This document shows positions 23,139-34,434 of a stretch of DNA of 64,000 nt, one piece after another. The position numbers and the translations under genes are program-made. Origin of the DNA: Sulfitobacter albidus (GTDB taxonomy: Bacteria; Pseudomonadota; Alphaproteobacteria; Rhodobacterales; Rhodobacteraceae); NCBI RefSeq assembly GCF_018200035.1, contig NZ_CP073581.1, positions 2,848,501 through 2,912,500 on the forward strand, given 5' to 3'. Under the pieces are notes generated by a model that saw only the letters and a program-made list of their open reading frames with translations, was not told the DNA's origin and did no database searches. How positions within the stretch are numbered: the stretch's first letter is position 1; the number at the start of each line of letters is the position of its first letter.

Positions 23139-24107
23139 AAAGACCCAGGCGTCGCGCACGATCGTCTCAAGATCGCTGTGCCGCGCCCGCCACCCCAGGA
23201 TTTCGCGCGCCCGGGTGACGTCGGCGATAAGCGTTGCGGGATCGCCCGCACGCCGGGGTCCTTCGGTCACCTCAAACGCCACACCCGAGATCCCTTTGAC
23301 CGCGTCGACCACCTGCCGCACGCTCTGCCCTGCGCCAGTGCCCAGGTTGATCGGCTGCACACCGGGTTCCTGCTGCGACAGCACGTGGGTGACGGCGGCG
23401 ACATGGCCCGATGCCAGATCGCTCACATGAATGTAGTCACGCACGCACGTCCCGTCGGGGGTATCGTAGTCGGTGCCATTGATCGCGATGCTGGCGCGTG
23501 TGCCCTGTGCCGCCTGAATGACCAACGGGATCAGATGGGTTTCGGGGTCATGCCGTTCCCCCGTGCGGCCCTGCGCATCGGCACCACACGCGTTGAAATA
23601 GCGCAGCGCAATCGCCCGCAGACCATGTGGCGCCACACAGCTTTCAAGGATCGCCTCGACCATCGCCTTGCTGTCGCCGTAGGGGTTGATCGGCGCGCGG
23701 GTCAGCGCTTCGTCCAGCAGCTCCACGTCGGTGCGATTGCCGTAAACAGCAGCGGTCGAGGAAAACACCAGTCGCGACACGCCCGCCGCGTTCATCGCGT
23801 TGAGCAAGGACAACGTACCGCCCACATTGTTTTCGAAAAACGGCAGCGGAGTGAGCACGGATTGCCCGGCCTCGATCAGCGCCGCAAAATGCACGACGGC
23901 GTCGACCCCATGGTCTTCAAGCGTTCGGGTGAGAAGTGCGGTATCCGCAAGCCCCCCCTCGACAAGGACGTCGCCAAAACACGCATCGCGGTGACCCGAC
24001 GAGAAGTTGTCGTAGACCACAGTCCGAAATCCCGCCTCTTTCAACGCAAGCGTGGTGTGCGATCCGATGTAGCCGGCGCCACCAACGATAAGGACGGTCT
24101 TGCTCAT
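23115..24107 (-). CDS. galE: UDP-glucose 4-epimerase
   Basis: A 330-residue NAD-dependent epimerase interconverting UDP-glucose and UDP-galactose in the cytoplasm. Visible marks are the N-terminal Rossmann motif GGAGYIGSH, the catalytic SSTAAVYG segment, the YxxxK pair in NPYGDSKAMVE, and the RYFNACGAD substrate-binding segment. Length is normal for GalE. It faces the S8-RTX gene tail to tail and diverges from the phosphomannomutase gene. With glf further on, it would supply UDP-galactopyranose for UDP-galactofuranose. Confidence in the family is high. Confidence 0.95.
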   Translation of the reverse strand: MSKTVLIVGGAGYIGSHTTLALKEAGFRTVVYDNFSSGHRDACFGDVLVEGGLADTALLTRTLEDHGVDAVVHFAALIEAGQSVLTPLPFFENNVGGTLSLLNAMNAAGVSRLVFSSTAAVYGNRTDVELLDEALTRAPINPYGDSKAMVEAILESCVAPHGLRAIALRYFNACGADAQGRTGERHDPETHLIPLVIQAAQGTRASIAINGTDYDTPDGTCVRDYIHVSDLASGHVAAVTHVLSQQEPGVQPINLGTGAGQSVRQVVDAVKGISGVAFEVTEGPRRAGDPATLIADVTRAREILGWRARHSDLETIVRDAWVFAEGQRGG

Positions 24108-24250
24108 AAGAAGGATTTTCCCCGTGAAACGAATGGTGCTTCAATGCCACCTCCACCGGGTGCAGGCAAGGCGCGGCGCACGCGCGCGATTGCGACCGGC
24201 CCCGGTTGTCGCTAACACGAAACGCAATGAAACAGAGTGGAAAACTCCCC

Positions 24251-25735
24251 ATGCCCAAACCCGCTGCGACCGTTCGTCCGAATACCTGGGAATTTTTGCG
24301 GGATGCGATGATCGCGCCGACGGGGTTTCGGGAGTATGACGCGCGGTGGCAGTACCCCGAGGCGATCAATCTGCCCGGGGTGACGGCGCTGGGCGTGGGG
24401 TTGGGCACGCAGATGCATCTGCGCGGCATCGAGCCGGTGATCGCCGTGGGCAACGATTACCGCGACTATTCGCTGAGCATCAAGAACGCGCTGATCCTCG
24501 GGCTGATGCAGGCGGGTATCCACGTGAAAGACATCGGCCCGGCGCTCTCGCCCATGGCCTATTTTGCGCAGTTCCATCTGGACGCGCCCGCCGTCGCCAT
24601 GGTCACGGCCAGCCATAATCCCAACGGCTGGACCGGCGTGAAGATGGGGTTTGAGCGCCCGCTCACCCACGGCCCCGACGAGATGGCCGAACTGCGCGAC
24701 ATCGTGCTGGAGGGCCGCGGCGAGCTGCGCCCGGGCGGCGGATACGAATTCGTCGATGGCGTGCGCGAGGCGTATCTTGATGATCTGGTCGGGGATTTCA
24801 GGATGACCCGCAAGCTCAAGGTCGTCTGCGCCACGGGCAACGGCACGGCCAGCGCCTTTGCGCCCGAGCTGTTCCGCCGGTTGGGGGTCGAGGTGGTCGA
24901 TAGCCACAACACGCTCGACTACACCTTCCCGCATTACAATCCGAACCCCGAAGCGATGGAAATGCTGCACGACATGAGCGCGAGCGTGAAGGCGTCGGGC
25001 GCCGATCTGGCGCTGGGCTTTGACGGCGACGGCGACCGCTGCGGCGTGGTGGACGACGAGGGCGAGGAGATCTTTGCCGATAAGGTCGGCGTGATCATGG
25101 CGCGGGATCTGTCCAAGATCTATCCGAACGCGACCTTCGTGGCGGATGTGAAATCGACGGGGCTCTACGCGTCCGACCCGGAGCTGATCGCGAATGGCGT
25201 GACGGCGGACTATTGGAAAACCGGGCACAGCCACATGAAACGGCGGGTGCACGCGCTGGGCGCGCTGGCGGGATTCGAGAAATCCGGCCACTACTTTCTG
25301 GCGGAGCCGATCGGGCGTGGCTACGACTGCGGGATGCGCGTGGCGGTCGAGATCTGCAAGCTGATGGACCGCAACCCCGAGATGAGCATGTCGGATCTGC
25401 GCCGGGCGCTGCCGGTGACCTGGTCGATGCCGACGCTGTCGCCCCATGCCGCCGATGAGGAGAAATACGACATCCTCGCGCGGATCGTGGCCCGGCTGGA
25501 GGGCGTGACGGAGTTTGCGGGCCGCAAGGTGGCGCAGGTGATCACGGTGAACGGCGCCCGCGTGATCCTCGACAACGGCAGCTGGGGGCTGGTGCGCGCC
25601 TCGTCCAACACGCCCAACCTCGTGGTGGTCTGCGAAAGCACCCAAAGCGAGGCCGAACTGCGCGCCATCTTCACCGCCATCGACGAGGTCATCCGTACCG
25701 AGCCGGGCGTGGGCGAATACGATCAGAGCTTTTGA
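24251..25735 (+). CDS. Phosphomannomutase/phosphoglucomutase
   Basis: A 494-residue alpha-D-phosphohexomutase. The phosphoserine loop TASHNPNGWTG and the metal-binding loop GFDGDGDRCGVV are both present, and the C-terminal part contains the phosphate-binding region. It converts mannose-6-P/mannose-1-P or glucose-6-P/glucose-1-P, feeding ManC (GDP-mannose) and UDP-glucose synthesis nearby. The start at 24251 (MPKPAATV) is preferred; in-frame ATGs at 24206 and 24227 are also possible, and no start has a strong Shine-Dalgarno. It is followed 12 bp later by ugd, so the two are probably co-transcribed. Which sugar it prefers cannot be told from sequence. Confidence 0.92.
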   Translation: MPKPAATVRPNTWEFLRDAMIAPTGFREYDARWQYPEAINLPGVTALGVGLGTQMHLRGIEPVIAVGNDYRDYSLSIKNALILGLMQAGIHVKDIGPALSPMAYFAQFHLDAPAVAMVTASHNPNGWTGVKMGFERPLTHGPDEMAELRDIVLEGRGELRPGGGYEFVDGVREAYLDDLVGDFRMTRKLKVVCATGNGTASAFAPELFRRLGVEVVDSHNTLDYTFPHYNPNPEAMEMLHDMSASVKASGADLALGFDGDGDRCGVVDDEGEEIFADKVGVIMARDLSKIYPNATFVADVKSTGLYASDPELIANGVTADYWKTGHSHMKRRVHALGALAGFEKSGHYFLAEPIGRGYDCGMRVAVEICKLMDRNPEMSMSDLRRALPVTWSMPTLSPHAADEEKYDILARIVARLEGVTEFAGRKVAQVITVNGARVILDNGSWGLVRASSNTPNLVVVCESTQSEAELRAIFTAIDEVIRTEPGVGEYDQSF

Positions 25736-25747
25736 GGGGCGGACGAA

Positions 25748-26914
25748 ATGAAAATCGCAGTTGCCGGGCTTGGCTACGTTGGCCTATCGATCGCCGTCCT
25801 GCTGGCGCAGCATAATTCTGTCGTGGCGGTTGATATTGATCAAGCCCGGGTTGATCAGATCAACGCAGGGCAAAGCCCGATCGTTGATCCCGATATTGCG
25901 GATTTTCTGGAGACGCGCGATCTGGATCTGACGGCCACCACTGATCTGGCGCGGGCCTGTGACGGCGCTGACTTTATTATCGTGGCCACGCCCACCAACT
26001 ACGATGCCGACACCAATTATTTTGATACCTCCAGCGTCGAGGCGGTCGTGGAACGCGCGCTGGCGCTCAACGAGACGGCCCATGTCGTCATCAAATCCAC
26101 CATCCCCGTTGGCTTTGTCGAGCGGCTACGCGAAGAAATGGGCAGCCATCGCATCTTCTTTTCGCCCGAGTTCCTGCGTGAGGGGCGCGCCCTTTACGAC
26201 AATCTGCATCCCAGCCGGATCATCGTGGGGGATACCGGCGACGCCGCGCGAAGCTTTGCCGATTTGCTGGTACAAGGGGCGGTGGCAACCAATATCCCGG
26301 TGAAATTCACCGATGCCTCGGAAGCTGAGGCGATCAAGCTTTTTGCCAATACCTACCTTGCGATGCGGGTGGCATTCTTCAACGAGCTCGACAGCTATGC
26401 CATGTCGCGCGGGGTGGACAGCCGGCAGATCATCGAAGGGATCAGCCTCGATCCGCGGATCGGCGACCACTATAACAACCCGTCCTTCGGCTATGGCGGC
26501 TATTGCCTGCCCAAGGATACCAAGCAGTTACTGGCGAATTATTCGGAGGTACCGCAAAACCTGATCCGCGCCATCGTCGACGCCAACCGGACCCGCAAGG
26601 ATTTTTTGAGCGAGCAGATCATCGCCCGCAAGCCCCGGATCGTCGGCGTGCACCGTTTGGTCATGAAATCGGGGTCGGATAATTTTCGGCAATCGTCGAT
26701 CCAGGGGATCATGAAACGGATCAAGGCCAAAGGCATCGAAGTGATCGTTTATGAACCCGCGATGACCGAAGAGACGTTTTTCAATTCCCGTGTTCTGCGC
26801 GATCTCGATGCGTTCAAGGCGGAATCGGATTTGATTATGGCCAACCGGATGACCGACGATCTGGCCGATGTGGCCGACAAGGTCTTTACCCGCGATCTGT
26901 TCGGCGGGGATTAA
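25748..26914 (+). CDS. ugd: UDP-glucose 6-dehydrogenase
   Basis: A 388-residue NAD+-dependent enzyme that oxidises UDP-glucose to UDP-glucuronate. It has the N-terminal dinucleotide motif GLGYVGLS, the mid-domain catalytic Cys in GGYCLPKDT, and the IKSTIPVGF segment typical of the UDP-Glc/GDP-Man dehydrogenase family. The length matches the short bacterial Ugd form. It follows the phosphohexomutase by 12 bp and ends 9 bp before the convergent propeller-RTX gene. It provides an acidic sugar precursor for exopolysaccharide. Confidence 0.95.
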   Translation: MKIAVAGLGYVGLSIAVLLAQHNSVVAVDIDQARVDQINAGQSPIVDPDIADFLETRDLDLTATTDLARACDGADFIIVATPTNYDADTNYFDTSSVEAVVERALALNETAHVVIKSTIPVGFVERLREEMGSHRIFFSPEFLREGRALYDNLHPSRIIVGDTGDAARSFADLLVQGAVATNIPVKFTDASEAEAIKLFANTYLAMRVAFFNELDSYAMSRGVDSRQIIEGISLDPRIGDHYNNPSFGYGGYCLPKDTKQLLANYSEVPQNLIRAIVDANRTRKDFLSEQIIARKPRIVGVHRLVMKSGSDNFRQSSIQGIMKRIKAKGIEVIVYEPAMTEETFFNSRVLRDLDAFKAESDLIMANRMTDDLADVADKVFTRDLFGGD

Positions 26915-26923
26915 GCGGCCCGT

Positions 26924-29900
26924 TCAGCCGAACAGAAAATCCGATCGGTCGAGATCGTCTGCATCCGTATCCTCGAGAATGATACGAATTTCGGGAAGGT
27001 TGATCACCACATTGTCACCCTCCTGCCGCAGGTCCAGATCGCGGAGGCGGCCGGGCAGCACATCAATCATGATCGTATCGAGATCGGGATTGAAATCCGT
27101 GATCCTGTCAGTGCCGCTTTGGTCAAAGCGGAAATAGAAGGTATCCCGTCCAGCGCCGCCGGTCAGCGTGTCATTTCCGTTTCCCCCCCTCAGCTCATCA
27201 TTGCCGGCACCCGCGATCAACAGATCATCGTCGTCGCCGCTGCCCAGCAGATCGTTGCCGTTGCCGCCGTAAAGGGTGTCATCACCTGAGTTGCCCCAAA
27301 CGAAGTCATCGCCGTTTTCGCCGTACATGATGTCATCCCCGACAAAGCCGCCGACGGTATCGGTGCCCTCGCCGCCGTAGAGTGTGTCGGTGCCCGAACC
27401 GCCCCAGACCAGATCATTGCCGTCCTCGCCCCAAAGACGATCCTTGTCGTCGCCCCCGCCAAGGGTGTCGTTCCCGCCACCACCCCATCCACGGTCATCG
27501 CCGAGGTTACCCCAGACGACATCGTTGCCTTCTCCCCCATAAAAGACATCGTCGCCCCAGAAACCTCCCAGCGTATCATTGCCGGTATCGCCGTAGAGCG
27601 TATCGTTGCCCTGATCTCCCCAAACCCCGTCCGAGCCGGTGCCGCCATACATCAAATCATCGCCAAAGCCGCCGTTGAGCGTATCGGTACCGGCATTTCC
27701 TTCGATAAAATCATTTTCTGTCCCGCCCCAGGCAAGATCATCGCCATCCCCACCGCGCAGCGTATCCTGACCCGCGTCGCCAAGGAGCGTATCGTTGCCG
27801 GATCCCCCGACCAAAACGTCGATGCCATCGCCTGCTTGTACAAAATCATTCCCGGCGCCACCGTCGATCACATCATTCCCCGTGCCGCCGAACAGCTCAT
27901 CCGCGCCGCCATCGCCGCTCAGCGTGTCGTGATCGGCACCGCCCCAGACGACGTCGTTCCCTTCGCCCCCGCGCAGGGTGTCGCGGCCATTGTCCCCGAA
28001 GAGGGTGTCATTCCCCGATCCGCCGGCAAGGACATCCCACCCCTCACCCCCGCGCATGGTGTCCTGCCCCGCGCCTCCATCAAGCACGTCATTGCCGGCG
28101 TCGCCGCTCATCCAGTCGTTGCCGCCTTCGCCAACAACCGTGTCATTCCCCGCAGCCCCGATCAGTTGGTCCGCCCCGTCGCGTCCGAAGAGCCGGTCGT
28201 TCCCGCCACCGCCGTTAAGCCTGTCGCTTGCCGTTCCGCCCGTAAAGGTCTCTGCCGCGCTACCGCCGTTACGCACAACGGGTGCTGAAGGCTGGGGGCC
28301 GCAGGCATGGGGACCGGCGCGGGCGTTGGCGTCGCGACGGGCGATGGTGTGGGAGCGCCGGGGCTCGATGTCTCGATTTCCGGCAGCACCGCTTCGGCGG
28401 CATTGGTGTTGGCCATCGGGCGCTGGGTCGTGGCTGGTACCGGCAATGGCTGGATTTCGGGGACAAATACCTGCGTCGGGTCACGGTCAAGCATGGGGAT
28501 GCGATCGGGCCATTGGAATTCATCGGCAAAAAGGTCGTCGCGGTCCAGCGACATGCCGTTGGACGACCGGATGTCGATCACCGTGTCGCGCACGCTCACA
28601 CGGGCGCCGGAGGCGTTGCTGTTGACCTCGACCTGCGCGGCCGAGCGCAGCATGACGTAGGACGACAGATCCAGAATATCCTCACCGGCCGTGAAATCGA
28701 GGATACGGCTGGAGCCGCCGGTTTCGGACATCACGAAGCGGTCGGCGCCCCTGCCGCCGCTGAGCCTTGCATCCTGCGCGCCGACGAGAATATCGTCACC
28801 ATCGCCCCCCCTGAGATAGTCGCTTTGCCCCGCGATCATCAGGTCATCCCCCGCGCCACCGCTGCGCGTACCCGCACCGTCCCCGTCGCCACGGTGCACA
28901 TCGCCAAGATCCCCGAGGTCGACGCGGAACCGTGTCAGCCCCGCATCCGTGGCACTGCTTACATAGATCTGAAGATCACCGCCTACGACGCTTGTTTCAA
29001 TCTCGCCGACGTTCATCAGCCCGGCGCCGGGGGTGTGCTCAATCGTCTCAAGGTGAATGAGCCGTCCGTCGGGCATCAGGGTGAACAGGCTCAGCCCATC
29101 GTCAGCACCACCGGCAACAACGAACACATGCCCGTCCACCTCTGTCGCTGTGACAGATTGCACGCCGCCAAAACGTGTCTCGCGCGTATCCATGATCTGA
29201 TCGGCGGCGGTCAGGGTGCCATCCGCCTCCAGCTCCAGCACGTTGAGCATCGACGTGCCCGCGCTGCCCATGATGACCCATGTTTTGCCAAATGCGGTCA
29301 CGGTTTCAAAGTCGGTGGGCGCGTTGATCCCTAATCCCTGCGCGGCGCCGATATCATCGACGTGGGTCAACGCACCGGTGGCATTGTCCATTCGGTAGCT
29401 GCTGATCCCTTCGGTGCCGAATTGCGCGGCGAGCAGATAGGTCGCGGTCCCGACCTCGACCGTATCAAGGTGTTGCACCTCATCTAGTACGACATCTTCC
29501 CACGCCGCGCCGTCGGCGGTGTATCGCAGGACGCGCCCGTTATCCTCAAACGCCACATGAAAGACAAAACCGCTGTCCAACTGGGTGGCCGTGATCGCCT
29601 GCGCCCCGCGCCCCGCCTCGGTCGTGGCCCCCCGTGAAGGCTGCCGCTGGCGCTGAGACCGTATTGCGCCATGGACGTGCCCATGCCCCCTGCCATGACC
29701 ACCATCGCGCTGTTGCCATTCACGATCGTGTCGAACGTGCCGCTGACCTGCGATCCGCTGTCGGGAGAGAAATACTGCTCCCCCGAGACACCGATAACGC
29801 GCCCGTCGGCAGCAAGCTCGTAGGACACCAGCCCGCCGTTTAGCCCGGTCGACGCCAGCAGAAAGGCGCCGCTGTCGAGATGCACGACCTCAAGATCGCG

Positions 29901-29960
29901 GATATCCCCGTCGAGCACGATGTCACCCGCACCGATACGTTGCTGATACTGAAAAAACAT
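26924..29960 (-). CDS. RTX calcium-binding protein with N-terminal beta-propeller-like domain (two frameshifts as read)
   Basis: A predicted 1012-residue secreted RTX protein when repaired. Start 29960 has AGGGAG about 9 nt upstream. Residues 1 to ~330 contain repeated strand motifs ('SGAFLLASTGLNGGLVSYEL', 'GFVFHVAFEDNG', 'HVFVVAGGADDGLSLFTL', 'TWVIMGSAGTSMLNVLEL') like a beta-propeller. A first RTX patch follows (ARLSGGRGADRFVMSE), then a Pro/Ala-rich linker, then about 400 residues of RTX nonapeptides and a serralysin-like end. Two frameshifts interrupt it: at the C6 run 29628-29633 and the G5 run 28294-28298 (plus-strand letters). One added base at each restores a continuous frame, through the propeller at the first and the Pro-rich linker at the second. 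It sits inside the sugar-nucleotide cluster between ugd and glf. Role unknown. Confidence 0.8.
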
Positions 29961-30135
29961 CCCACGCGCTCCCTCTCACCGGGGCGCAGGACTGGCAGGG
30001 CAAGCGGAGAACTTCGGGTCTGCAAAATGGCCAAAGCGTGCCGTTTGCCGCCGTTTTTCAGCGTGTTTTAGCGCGTTTTTCGATTGGTTTTTGCGGTTGT
30101 GACACCCCACGGTGTTTTCTATGCTGCGGGCCTGA

Positions 30136-31290
<1,155 letters not shown>

Positions 31291-31408
31291 TACAAGGGTG
31301 TTGAGCGTTCCGCATTCGTGTGCGCAACGCCACCGCGCGCCTCAGGTAGGGAGCGATTAAGCATTTTTCCACAGGTTTGCAGCGACGCCCCTTGCTGGAG
31401 AAAAGCCC

Positions 31409-32794
31409 ATGTCCGATACCTCCCCCCGCCTCTCACTGCCCCTGATCGCCCCGGCACAGGCGCAAAAGCATGTCACCCACAACGAGGCGCTGACCCGGCT
31501 GGATGTGCTGGCCCAACTGACGCTTGAAGGGGTGGAGGCCGAAACTCCTCCGGTCACACCGCAGGAGGGCGACGTCTGGGCATTGGGCGCCTCTCCCAGC
31601 GGCGACTGGACAGGGCAGGCAGGCACCCTTGCCGCCTATGTGAACGGGGCATGGTTGTTCATCACGCCTGCGGTGGGCTGGCAGGCCGTGAACATCTCCG
31701 ACGGCAGCCAACGTGTCTGGTCCGGCGGCGCGTGGGACATCCCCGGCACAGTCACGCTCGACAATGTCGAAGGCATCGGGATCAACGCGTCGTTTGATGC
31801 GTTCAACCGGTTGGTTGTTGCGTCCGAGGCGAGCCTGTTCAACCACGCGGGCGCGGGCCACCAGATCAAGGTCAACAAAGCGGCTGCAACCGATACCGCC
31901 AGCCTGCTGTTCCAGACCGGGTTTTCGGGGCGGGCCGAAATGGGCACGGCGGGCAGCGACGCATTCGCCATCAAGGTCAGTGCGGATTCCGTTACATGGA
32001 ACACCGGGCTGCTGTTCGATCCGGCAAACGGGCGGGCGCAGGCGCCTAGCGGTCTGACCGTGACGGGGACACTTACCGGCAGCGCTGTGACACAAACGCA
32101 AATGGACACGACACCGGGGCGGCTGATGAAGGTCGGCGATTTCGGACTGGGCGCGGTGATCGCGCCGCTCATCGTGAACATTGACGACAATACCCTGCCT
32201 TTTGGGCAATATCGCACGACAGCACCGTCGACGACGGGGACATTCCCGACCTCGATGGCGTGGGGGCACGTGCGGATCTTTGGCTCGAACCTTGGGGATT
32301 TTGTGCAGCTTTTCGCGAATGTGGTAGACGACAAGCTGTTCATGCGCCGCTACCGCACAAGCGCGGGCGGCTGGCAGCCGTGGCGCACGTTCTGGAACAC
32401 CGCCAACACAACCGTGGATGCCAACGGATTCTTGCGCGAGGCAAGCCCGATTGTGCGGCTTTTCAACGACCAGCACGTCGAGCCGGTCGAGACGGTCGGC
32501 GCGCGTTTCACGCGGGTGGGCACCGGGCACTACACACTCGACGATGTGGCGCCATTGGCAAGCGAGGGCTGGTCGGTCGAAATCCCCCGCGATTTCAACG
32601 GCAACCGCGAAGTCTTTGCCGAGATCGCCTATGACGCCGATACACGCTGCCTGAATGTGCGCACCAGCGCGCCGGTCTGGGACGGCGCATGGCGCGCGGG
32701 GGATGCGTGCGACATTCCCGAAGGACGCTGGATCGATCTACGCTTTGTGCCGAATGCGCCCGAAGAGGTGCCCGAGGACGCTGAAGCGCTCTAG
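31409..32794 (+). CDS. DUF2793 phage-tail-fibre-like protein
   Basis: A 461-residue protein starting with the signature of DUF2793 ('LPLIAPAQAQKHVTHNEAL' ... 'LDVLAQL'), a family known from prophage and gene-transfer-agent-type tail regions and also found singly in Rhodobacterales genomes. A knob-like segment in the middle ('TPGRLMKVGDFGLGA' ... 'WQPWRTFWNTANTTVDANGFL') resembles tail-fibre/pyocin knob repeats. No signal peptide or membrane segment is seen. No other phage gene is near; its neighbours are glf and manC. The gene ends tail to tail with manC, their stop codons overlapping in a single ctag. The role is unknown; carbohydrate binding is a guess from the tail-fibre likeness. Confidence 0.75.
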   Translation: MSDTSPRLSLPLIAPAQAQKHVTHNEALTRLDVLAQLTLEGVEAETPPVTPQEGDVWALGASPSGDWTGQAGTLAAYVNGAWLFITPAVGWQAVNISDGSQRVWSGGAWDIPGTVTLDNVEGIGINASFDAFNRLVVASEASLFNHAGAGHQIKVNKAAATDTASLLFQTGFSGRAEMGTAGSDAFAIKVSADSVTWNTGLLFDPANGRAQAPSGLTVTGTLTGSAVTQTQMDTTPGRLMKVGDFGLGAVIAPLIVNIDDNTLPFGQYRTTAPSTTGTFPTSMAWGHVRIFGSNLGDFVQLFANVVDDKLFMRRYRTSAGGWQPWRTFWNTANTTVDANGFLREASPIVRLFNDQHVEPVETVGARFTRVGTGHYTLDDVAPLASEGWSVEIPRDFNGNREVFAEIAYDADTRCLNVRTSAPVWDGAWRAGDACDIPEGRWIDLRFVPNAPEEVPEDAEAL

Positions 32795-34248
32795 CCCTTG
32801 GCGCCTTGGCCGCGGGCGTAGACGTCTTCGTATCGGATGATGTCGTCTTCGCCCAGATAGCTGCCGGTCTGAACCTCGATGAGAACCATCGGCATCTTGC
32901 CGGGGTTCTCCATCCGGTGCACGGCGCCAAGCGGGACATAGATCGATTGGTTTTCGGTCACGAGTGTCACCGCGTCGTCCACGGTCACACGGGCCGTGCC
33001 CTCGACAACGATCCAATGCTCGGCGCGGTGGTGATGGCTTTGCAGGGACAGGGCCGCACCGGGATTGACCACGATGCGCTTGACCTGAAACCGGTCCCCT
33101 ACGACAAGGCTTTCGAACCATCCCCATGGGCGATAGTCGCGCGGCAGTGTCTCGGCCTGTGACACGCCCTGCGCCTTGAGCATCGTGACCGCCTCTTTGA
33201 CGCCCTGCGTGTGGTCACGGTGGGCGACCAGCACGGCGTCCGGCATGGCAATGGCTACGATGTCCTGAAGGCCGATCCCGACAAGCTGCTGATTGGGGTC
33301 CTCGGCACGCAGCAGGGTGTTGGAGCAATCGATCGCCGTGGCACCGGGCGTCAGCACCATCCCGTCTGCGTCCGGCTCGCCATCGCGCCAGACCGCTTCC
33401 CAGCTGCCAAGATCCGACCATGCGCCTGCGTATGGAACCACGCTGAGGTTGTCCGCTTTTTCCATGATTGCGTAGTCCATGGAGTCGTCCTCTAACGCCT
33501 CCCAATGCTCGGGCGAAAGACGGGTGAAATGCAGATCCCGCTCCGCCTCGGCGAGCGCCTTGCGGGTGGTGGCAAGGGTTTGCGGTGCGTAGCGTTCAAA
33601 CGCAGCGATCAGCGTGGCGGTTGTGAAAAGGAAGATACCCGCGTTCCACAAATGGGTCCCGCCCGTGAGCAGGGCCTCGGCGGTGGCCGCGTCGGGTTTT
33701 TCCACGAATCCGTCGAGCGGTTGCGCCACGGGGTCAAAATCCGCCCGAGGCTCTTGCGACAACGCCAGCCAGCCATAGCCTGTTTCGGCCCGTGTGGGCC
33801 GGATGCCAAAGGTCACCATTTGTCCGTCCCGCGCGGTCGGCACTGCGGCCGCCACAGCGGCGCGAAACTGCGCGGCGTCCTCGATCACGTGATCCGAAGG
33901 GGCAACCAGCATCAGCGTCTCGGCGCCCTCCCCCCGCTCTGCCTCCAGCGCGAGTGCGCCGACCAGAACCGCCGGGGCGGTGTTGCGCGCGGCGGGTTCG
34001 ATCAATGTCGCAAGCGCGCCTGCGCCAATCGCGGCAAGCTGTTCGGTCACCACGAAGCGATAATCGGACCCGGTGATGATCACCGGCGCGCCGAAGCCAT
34101 CCCCCGATAGCCGCTGTGCAGAGGCTTGAAACAGGCTCACATCCCCGCTGAACTTTGCGAACTGCTTGGGGTAGCTCTTGCGCGACAAAGGCCACAGCCG
34201 CGTGCCCGACCCGCCGCACAACAGCACCGGAAAGATTGTGTCAGCCAT
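32791..34248 (-). CDS. manC: Mannose-1-phosphate guanylyltransferase/mannose-6-phosphate isomerase
   Basis: A 485-residue bifunctional-type enzyme making GDP-mannose from mannose-1-phosphate and GTP. The N-terminal nucleotidyltransferase has LLCGGSGTRLWPLSRKSYPKQ. The C-terminal type II isomerase cupin has NPGAALSLQSHHHRAEHWIVVEG. Length is normal for the AlgA/ManC family. It is transcribed toward the DUF2793 gene. GDP-mannose, with UDP-glucuronate and UDP-galactofuranose from neighbours, suggests a heteropolysaccharide. Confidence 0.95.
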   Translation of the reverse strand: MADTIFPVLLCGGSGTRLWPLSRKSYPKQFAKFSGDVSLFQASAQRLSGDGFGAPVIITGSDYRFVVTEQLAAIGAGALATLIEPAARNTAPAVLVGALALEAERGEGAETLMLVAPSDHVIEDAAQFRAAVAAAVPTARDGQMVTFGIRPTRAETGYGWLALSQEPRADFDPVAQPLDGFVEKPDAATAEALLTGGTHLWNAGIFLFTTATLIAAFERYAPQTLATTRKALAEAERDLHFTRLSPEHWEALEDDSMDYAIMEKADNLSVVPYAGAWSDLGSWEAVWRDGEPDADGMVLTPGATAIDCSNTLLRAEDPNQQLVGIGLQDIVAIAMPDAVLVAHRDHTQGVKEAVTMLKAQGVSQAETLPRDYRPWGWFESLVVGDRFQVKRIVVNPGAALSLQSHHHRAEHWIVVEGTARVTVDDAVTLVTENQSIYVPLGAVHRMENPGKMPMVLIEVQTGSYLGEDDIIRYEDVYARGQGAKG

Positions 34249-34434
34249 GGCGGCTCCCTTGATCTGGCGGCGCGTAGGAGGGCGCCGGGGCTTGCAAAAG
34301 CCTCTTTCTGCCTAGACCGCCCCGAAAACCCGATCAAGCAACGATTGGGTGCACGCCCCGCATCAATCCGCAGAATTGCGCGTTTTGCCACAGTAGGATA
34401 GAGCGTTGGCACCCCGCCTTTTCAGGAAACCGCC

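Noticed and set aside
24212..25645. 477-codon minus frame opposite the phosphohexomutase
   Set aside because: His/Arg-rich shadow of a well-supported enzyme gene.
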